Assembly (NCBI RefSeq): GCF_000283155.1
Contig: NW_004454181.1
Coordinates: forward strand, 26,526,813 to 26,590,812
From: Ceratotherium simum simum
Lineage: Eukaryota > Chordata > Mammalia > Perissodactyla > Rhinocerotidae
DNA length: 64,000 nt
Direction: 5' to 3'
The notes below the pieces were generated by a model. The model did no database searches and was not told where the DNA came from. It was given only the letters and a program-made list of their open reading frames with translations. Shown here piece by piece: positions 58,031 through 64,000 of this stretch. The translations under genes were made by a program, and so were the position numbers. The number at the start of each line of letters is the position of its first letter. Within the stretch, counting starts at the first letter, position 1.

Positions 58031-59859
58031 ATGGAGGATGCTCACCCCCTACTCTGTGGCAGCTATCCCATCCCTAAGACCTAGCGTAATGTCTGGCACC
58101 CAGTAGGTGCTCAATAAATGTAGGTTGAGCAGATCTCAAATGAGAGACACTATGGGGTGTGGAAGAGTGGGACTGGTTCTGCCTGGAAGCTTCCCTGATT
58201 AGGGGAGTCAGATGTCTGTCCCTCAGTGACCTGGCAGGTTAGGGAGGCAGGAGCTCAGAGTTGGAGACCTGGGTTCAAGCTAGAGTTATGACCTGCCACA
58301 TCCCACGAGCCAGTGACTTCAGGCAAACTCTTTCTCCTCACTTGCCTCAGTTTACCCTCCATAAAGTGAGGGGGCTGGACAAGATGTTCGCCAAGGGTTC
58401 CTCTGACTATGGTAAATCTGCCAGTTACACTGTCTAAGACTCTGTCCTGGTCCTGGTGGGCAGTGGGGTAGGGGTGGGAGATGAGGCCGTACAGCCTGGA
58501 GAGAGCAGGGCCAGGGGAGCATGCTCAGGCCTCCCTGGGGACCCCTCACCTTCAGTACCACCTGTGGGAAGAGCCAGAGTCAGGAGACACTGACTCAGAG
58601 TGGCCAAATGCTGGGACTGGAAGAGAACTAAAGCCCCCACGTCATTCTTGAATCCCCTTTCACTCAGGGCCCCCAACCTCAGCTGGTACATCTCTGGTAC
58701 CGGGGGCCACACTTTCCCCAGAGGCAGCTCATACATTCCATCATTAGCATCACTTTTCTACAGAGGTGAAATCTTCCCCCAGGCCCCCCACAGTGATCTT
58801 AATCCCATCCTCTGAATATCTACAGAACAAGTTCAGCCCTCTTTTTTGTTCCTTCCCTCAAGCTAAACCTCAGTCCCTTCAACTATTCCATACAGGAAAG
58901 AATTTTCTGACCCCCTCCCATCCTCTTCGCCTTCCTCTACTGTCAGCCCAGTCTGCCAGATTCTCAAAAGGGAACTGACCACACTATCCCAGCAAAACCA
59001 AACCAGCACAGACCATGGCAAGACCATCACCTACCTCATTCTGGACACTCTATCTTTATTAATGCAGCTTAATACCAGATTAGCTCTTTTTCTTCCCTTT
59101 CAACAGCTACATTTCTGCTGGATTGTATTTTCCTCAGGATTCACAAAGACATCACTGCACAACTGCTACTTTAATGCCACACCTTCCACATCCTGTTACC
59201 TGTGCAGTTGACATTTTGAGCCCAATGGAGGACTCTGATATCTTTTTAGTTAGTTTGGCCCTCTGCTGGAAAGGATTCTTGGTGAGTGGTAGAACCAAGA
59301 TGAAACAAAATAATAACTACCACCACCCCCTACACACACACACAGGATGAAATAAAATAATGGAAGGGAAACATGTTTTGTCAACAGTTATCCAAAGCTG
59401 TTATTAAGGAAGCTCAGGACACACTTGTTGAGGCAACGGCTGGCTGTGAACAGGCGTGAGGGAGTGAGAGCCTGGACGGTAAGGTCCAGGGGCCAGAGGT
59501 ACAGTCTCAGGGGTAGGAGCAGGTGAGGAAAGGGGGCTAGGGCAGTCGATGCTGAAAAGGGTGCTGGAGAGCACTGAGCCAATGGCAGACGTGACAGCTT
59601 GTACCCCGACCCCCGCCTCTCCTTGACGCTGAAGCCTTGGCTCAGCTCACAGGAGGACATCCAGCCCGCCCCTCCCACTCTCCGTGACCATGGCAGGTCA
59701 CTTCCCCACCCTAGGCCTGAGAAAAAGGCAGAATCATGCTGCTTCAAATGGCACGACAGTGGAGGGAAAGTGCTGACCCCAGGGCCTGGCACAGAGCCAG
59801 AGCCCAGCCCTCAGAGACGGCATGGGGCAGCGGTCAGCCAACAGGCTCTGCGCTCCGGG

Positions 59860-60040
59860 ACCTGCTTTGGAGTGGCCGCTGAACCAACTGCGTGACCTTG
59901 GGCAAGTTACTTTGCCTCTCTGAGCCTGTTTTTCCATCTGCAAACCAGGGCTAATTACAGAGCCGGCCTCATAGGGTTGTTGTCAGAATTAAACAAGTTC
60001 CTGTAAGAAAAGAGCTTAGAGCTCAACAGTAAGTGCCTGG
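59860..60040 (+). repeat. MIR SINE
   Basis: CAACTGCGTGACCTTGGGCA, AGTTACTTTGCCTCTCTGAG and CATAGGGTTGTTGTCAGAAT. Confidence 0.87.
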
Positions 60041-60149
60041 AAGGTGCTGAGGTGCTGCAGGGAGGGGTTGAGCTGGTGTACGTTGTGCGGGGCAGGGCAG
60101 CGAGGAGGCCGAGCTAGCAGGAGCTCCAGAAACCCTCCATCCGAGTTTC

Positions 60150-60310
60150 CACGTGTCTGTGCATGTGTGTGTGTGTGTTTACGTGTGTGTGTCTTGTGTG
60201 TATATGTGCATGTCTGTGTGTGACTGTGTCTGTGTGTATATCTGTGTCTGTGTGTGTCTGTATGCCTGTGTGTAGCTGTGCGTGTGTCTGCACACACGTG
60301 TGCACACATG
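60150..60310 (+). repeat. Interrupted (TG)n / TGTC tract
   Basis: Imperfect GTGTGT, GTCTGTGTG and CACACGTGTGCACACATGCA words over 160 bp; alternating purine-pyrimidine, possible Z-DNA. Confidence 0.85.
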
Positions 60311-60929
60311 CACGTGGCGGGGTTTGGGAGTCTGCAGAGCTGCTGGGAGTGGCCCAGGAGGTGGCTCGGCCAGACCAAACAACCCAGCACTCCGAGCTCC
60401 AGGCTTTTCTGACTGTTTGCTTTCTTTCTCTCCTTTCCGGTTCCCCATTAACTGGTTCCTGCCTCCAGTGAGCGAGCGAGCGAACGGGGAGGGAGGCCCT
60501 GGCAGGGTAGGCACAGGCCCTGCCTCCCCCTCTCCTTCTCGCCTCCACCCCCCAGTCCCTGCCTCATTGCCATGACCTCACACAGGCCCCTTCCCTCTCT
60601 GAGCCTCCGTGTTCCCGGGTCCTCCACTAGGAAACCATCCCATTCCTGCTGGCAGTGGTCACAAAGAACACTGTTGCTGCCCACCCTCCCTGGGGCCTGG
60701 GGCTCAGCGCTCCTCCAGGAGGTGTTTTTGGTCATGTTTGTGGTAATACCCAGTTCCTGGGGAGACACCCACTTGGGCTCCCTGAGCCTCTGGCCCTCTG
60801 GCCTTACTACCTGCAAAGGCTGTGGCCTCGACTGGGGACTAGAGGGACTATTTAAGGGGAGCATTTTGAGCGGCAAGGGTCCCTGAGGTCAGCCCAGGGC
60901 CAGGCCTCAGGCCTCCAGGCTCCCATTCA

Positions 60930-61085
60930 GCTAGACGGTGTTCACTGAGCCACTGCTAAGCCGCCCCAGGAGGTAGGTGCTGCCCCTGCCCCAATTTTAC
61001 AGGTAAGCAGACTGGGACTCAGAGGGTTAAGTAACCTGCTTGAAGTCACACAGCCAGTGGGGGCAGGGCTGGCAGTGGAACCGAG
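60930..61085 (-). repeat. MIR SINE fragment, antisense
   Basis: CCAATTTTACAGGTAAGCAG and GAAGTCACACAGCCAGTGGG. Confidence 0.75.
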
Positions 61086-61184
61086 GCCTGGGAAAGAAGA
61101 GGTGCTCTTCCCTCATCTCAGGGCGCAGCCCTCGGTGTCTCCTTCCCCCCCTACGTAAAGTGGCAATGACGCTCTCCTGACGTC

Positions 61185-61370
61185 AGCAGCGTTATTGACA
61201 GGCCGGATACCTTTGAGCTGCTGTTTGCCGAGTGCCAGCTGCAGGGTGTGCCAGGCCTTCTGTGCCATCAACTCACGAATCTTTATGACAGCCCTTTTTA
61301 CCAGATCAGGAAAGCAGAGCCGAGAGAGACGCAGTGACCCGGCAAAGTCCACAGCAGCAGCAGGAGCAGA
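61185..61370 (-). repeat. MIR-like fragment, antisense
   Basis: CCGAGTGCCAGCTGCAGGGT, CTCACGAATCTTTATGACAG and ACCAGATCAGGAAAGCAGAG; strongly diverged. Confidence 0.5.
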
Positions 61371-63369
61371 GTGCAGGTCGACCTGATCTCTTTTCTTCTT
61401 TTTCTTTTTTCCTAACCCAGCAACAAACTTCAGCTTCCCCTGGCCTGAAGTCAGTGTTGTCACCAGTGGACCTGGGTGTCACTCTAGAGGTAAACTGCGT
61501 TGTCACCACTCCACACTCCACCTCTAGCAAACCCGGGAAAAAGAAATCCAGGTGAAATGTAAGACAGTGGAGCCCCAGGGCCTCACTGTGGGTGGGTAAG
61601 CTAAGTTTAACTAGCATCACCTGCCTCCATCTGAACCCATGGCTTAGCCCACCAAAGGTGACATATTTAAGTGGACCACGGTCATACGGACAGTTTCATT
61701 TTCCAGATGAGAATTATTTCTTTAGGAAGAGGTTGCTCTTTAAGCCCACATCGTCCCCACTCAGCAGTGCCGCCTCCCACTCCCTGGTCAGGCAGTTGTC
61801 TCTAATGATGCCAGAAAGCTGCCCAGTGCATCATAAAGCAATTCTGTTTGCCCTTGGCCTTGGGTGGAGCTGCTAGGAGTTCCCCAGTACCCACAAGGCC
61901 ACTGAAGGCCAGTTAGAACGTGATAAGTTCTGCAAGCAGGCACTGTGCCCCTGACCCTGGCCAGCTGCCTCGCCAGGGTTTGAAACAGCTGGCCCAAGGG
62001 AACCTGGGCCCAAGGAGTGTGGATGACACCAGGTGGCCCATCTCTGCTCCATGGAGCCCAACCCCAAAACTCACAGGGTTCGTCTCCTCCCTCCCCCCGG
62101 AAGGCACTCTTCTAGAGGAACAAGAACCCTCCAGAAGTAGACGGATGTTGCTCCATCCTAGGGCAGAGCTCGGGAATTACTTCAGCCTCACTGAGGACAA
62201 TGTCTCCTGGGACAGGTGGGGACACCAAGGCCCCGAGAGGACAAGGAGCTTGCCTTGGGCTCCTTCCTCTGCACCTGCTGCCTTCCCCAAGAAGGGGCTG
62301 CAACTTCATCCCCACCCAAGGACACATCCACATCCTTGATGTATTGCAGGACGAGACAAGGACAGTCTGGGAAGATGCGCTTCCTGCAGCAGGGCAGGGT
62401 CGAGCTTGCCTAGAGAGTGGGTGATGAGACAAATCACCAGTGAAGATCCACAGATGAGCAATCATAATCATCAGTAACAATGACAGCAACAGCAAGCCTT
62501 TCAGTAAGGGGGAAGCATGAGGGAGCACAATCTCCGTGACACCAGCTCCAACCAGCCCAGTCTGAAGAAGCGACAGGAGACCCTGCCGAGGGGCTCCCCA
62601 CATCCCCTGCACCCTCCCAGTGCACCCCTCCTGGGCCAGTCCTGGGTTGGCACATAAAATGCAGCCAAGTGACCAGGGAGCAGGGACTGAATGGCAGGAA
62701 AGGCTGAAGCCAGGGCGGACCCCCGCCTACCCACCCATCCCGGCGATTCAAAGCAAGGCTGAGGCCCGACAAAGCACTTGAAAATGTCAGTCAGGGAACA
62801 ATCTCTTTCCCGTACTCCCTGCCTTTGACCTTGGGCACCCAGCCCCAACCTGGGATGGGCTGATCTTTTTCCCAGCTCTGCCCATCCCATCCCCGGTCCC
62901 TTCTCACACAGTGCACACAGCTCACACAGCACACACAGTGAGCACACACACAAACACACACACTCCAAGGGGACAACGAGGCTTTTCACTGTAATCACAC
63001 GATTACAAGGCAGCTAATTGGTGAGGTCCAAATGATGGCCTACACAGCAGATCACATCTTTGGGTCCTAGAGAGCCAGAACCAACACTCTTATGAGCATT
63101 TAAAACGGTAGAGGCATAAAGAAAGCCTGTTGCCCAAATGGACAGGACCCCAGAGATCTTCTGGCTGTCCCCAGTCTTTATTCATTCAGGTTGTTTATAT
63201 TTTTATTTGACTCCACTCCCTGGGTTGATGTGCTTTTCTATATTTTTTCCCTAATGTAGGTGAAAATAACACACAATCCTTGTTCAAATGAAAACTGGCA
63301 GTCCATGTGGCACCAGCTCACGAGCTGCCAGAGTGGTACACACCACACTGGGGGAAATACTATCTTGGC

Positions 63370-63490
63370 CCAACCTTGCCATTGTAGGGATGGGGAAACT
63401 GAGGCCCAGACATGGGAAGAGACCCGTCCAACATGCACAGCAAGGCAGAGGCAGGGCCACCACCAGAACCCAGAGCCCAGCTCCCAGCAA
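63370..63490 (-). repeat. MIR SINE fragment, antisense
   Basis: CCATTGTAGGGATGGGGAAA, CTGAGGCCCAGACATGGG and CACCAGAACCCAGAGCCCAG. Confidence 0.7.
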
Positions 63491-64000
63491 GCTTGCTCGT
63501 TAGGGAGAGAAGACCCAGGACTCAGGTCACCCAGGCCACCAGGGGTGTCTCAATTTGCCACAGAATCTGAGTACAGCCTTTTCCCCCAGGAATCCTTGAC
63601 CCCTCGGGTTTGGACGGCCCCCACACCCTCTCCCTGAAGCCGTGGGCAAGCTGTCTCCTTGCTCGGGCTTCCAGGGCTACAGTGAAGATGCCAAGCTCTC
63701 TGAAAAAGATGCAAACACGTGGGATAAGAGATCGTTATCAGCCCCTTGCTCGACGCCTCAGCTTTTCTCTCTGGAAAATGGGTAGAGGTTATATAGGTGC
63801 AAGAAGCCTGAAGTGGGCTGGAGGAAAAGGAGAAGGAAGGAGGATAGTGGCCACAGGGGAGTCCCAGCAACGAAGGACCGCCACCAACGCAGCAGGGTGT
63901 CTCCTCACCCCAGAGGACCCTCACAGGAGGCCACCAGCAGGCTCCCAGGCTCTGGGTGACAGGTAGGAGTCTGCCCAGGACTTGGGCCACAGGAGGCCAA

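Larger units (their letters stand above)
47045..64000. other. SYNPO 5' intron or upstream region; no exon recognised
   Basis: About 17 kb without a supportable coding exon on either strand. It contains many MIR, L2 and DNA-transposon relics, one ERE SINE, an (AC)14 microsatellite, TG-rich tracts and a pair of TATAAATA motifs at 54.5 kb. Splice-donor-like strings (for example CTG|GTGAGT, last exon base 49157, minus) occur but lack supporting context. Confidence 0.65.

Noticed and set aside
60848..60857. CArG-like CTATTTAAGG as a SYNPO promoter element
   Set aside because: One mismatch from consensus with no nearby exon, so there is no basis for a specific role.

Overview
This is nuclear DNA from a placental mammal, most likely a perissodactyl (horse, rhinoceros or tapir). 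The evidence is four well-preserved tRNA-derived SINEs of the equine repetitive element (ERE) type, three with clear target-site duplications and one with a short one. They sit on a background of ancient MIR, L2 and MER5-like repeats shared by all placentals. Two gene families are recognisable from translated exons, both on the minus strand. There are no bacterial operons, CRISPR arrays or rRNA genes.

Layout, right to left (the direction of transcription): 47-64 kb is upstream or 5'-intronic sequence of SYNPO (synaptopodin), with repeats but no exon I can support. 46.4-47.0 kb is the exon with the distal start codon (N-terminus MLGPHL). 39.9-41.0 kb is a CpG-rich island with an assembly gap and two good minus-strand splice donors, probably an alternative SYNPO promoter. 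17.0-19.4 kb is the large SYNPO exon encoding most of the protein. 11.3-12.0 kb is the last SYNPO exon (long C-terminus, with an assembly gap), followed by about 2.1 kb of 3'UTR ending near an AATAAA at 9.2 kb. 5.48-5.56 kb is the first coding exon of MYOZ3 (myozenin-3); the rest of MYOZ3 lies beyond the left edge. A TATA/MEF2-like element at 6.18 kb is a candidate MYOZ3 promoter. SYNPO followed head-to-tail by MYOZ3 matches the order I recall for mammals.

SYNPO shows combinatorial isoform structure in the sequence itself. There is a distal ATG exon or an internal ATG (residue 244). At the other end, read-through of exon 3 gives a short C-terminus ending in SFCFK, while use of a donor inside exon 3 gives a long C-terminus ending in EASCTT. 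Transcripts from the CpG-island exons would have no in-frame ATG before residue 244, which predicts the short N-terminal form. Synaptopodin is an actin- and alpha-actinin-associated protein of podocyte foot processes and the dendritic spine apparatus. Myozenin-3 is a Z-disc protein of skeletal muscle.

The most unusual non-genic structures are a perfect 21-bp inverted repeat with an 11-nt loop at 38.15 kb, a degenerate 21-22 bp tandem array that spaces CCAAT boxes at multiples of about two helical turns (13.2-13.4 kb), and an in-frame TAA in the last SYNPO exon beside the assembly gap. I did not find a novel multi-gene system here.
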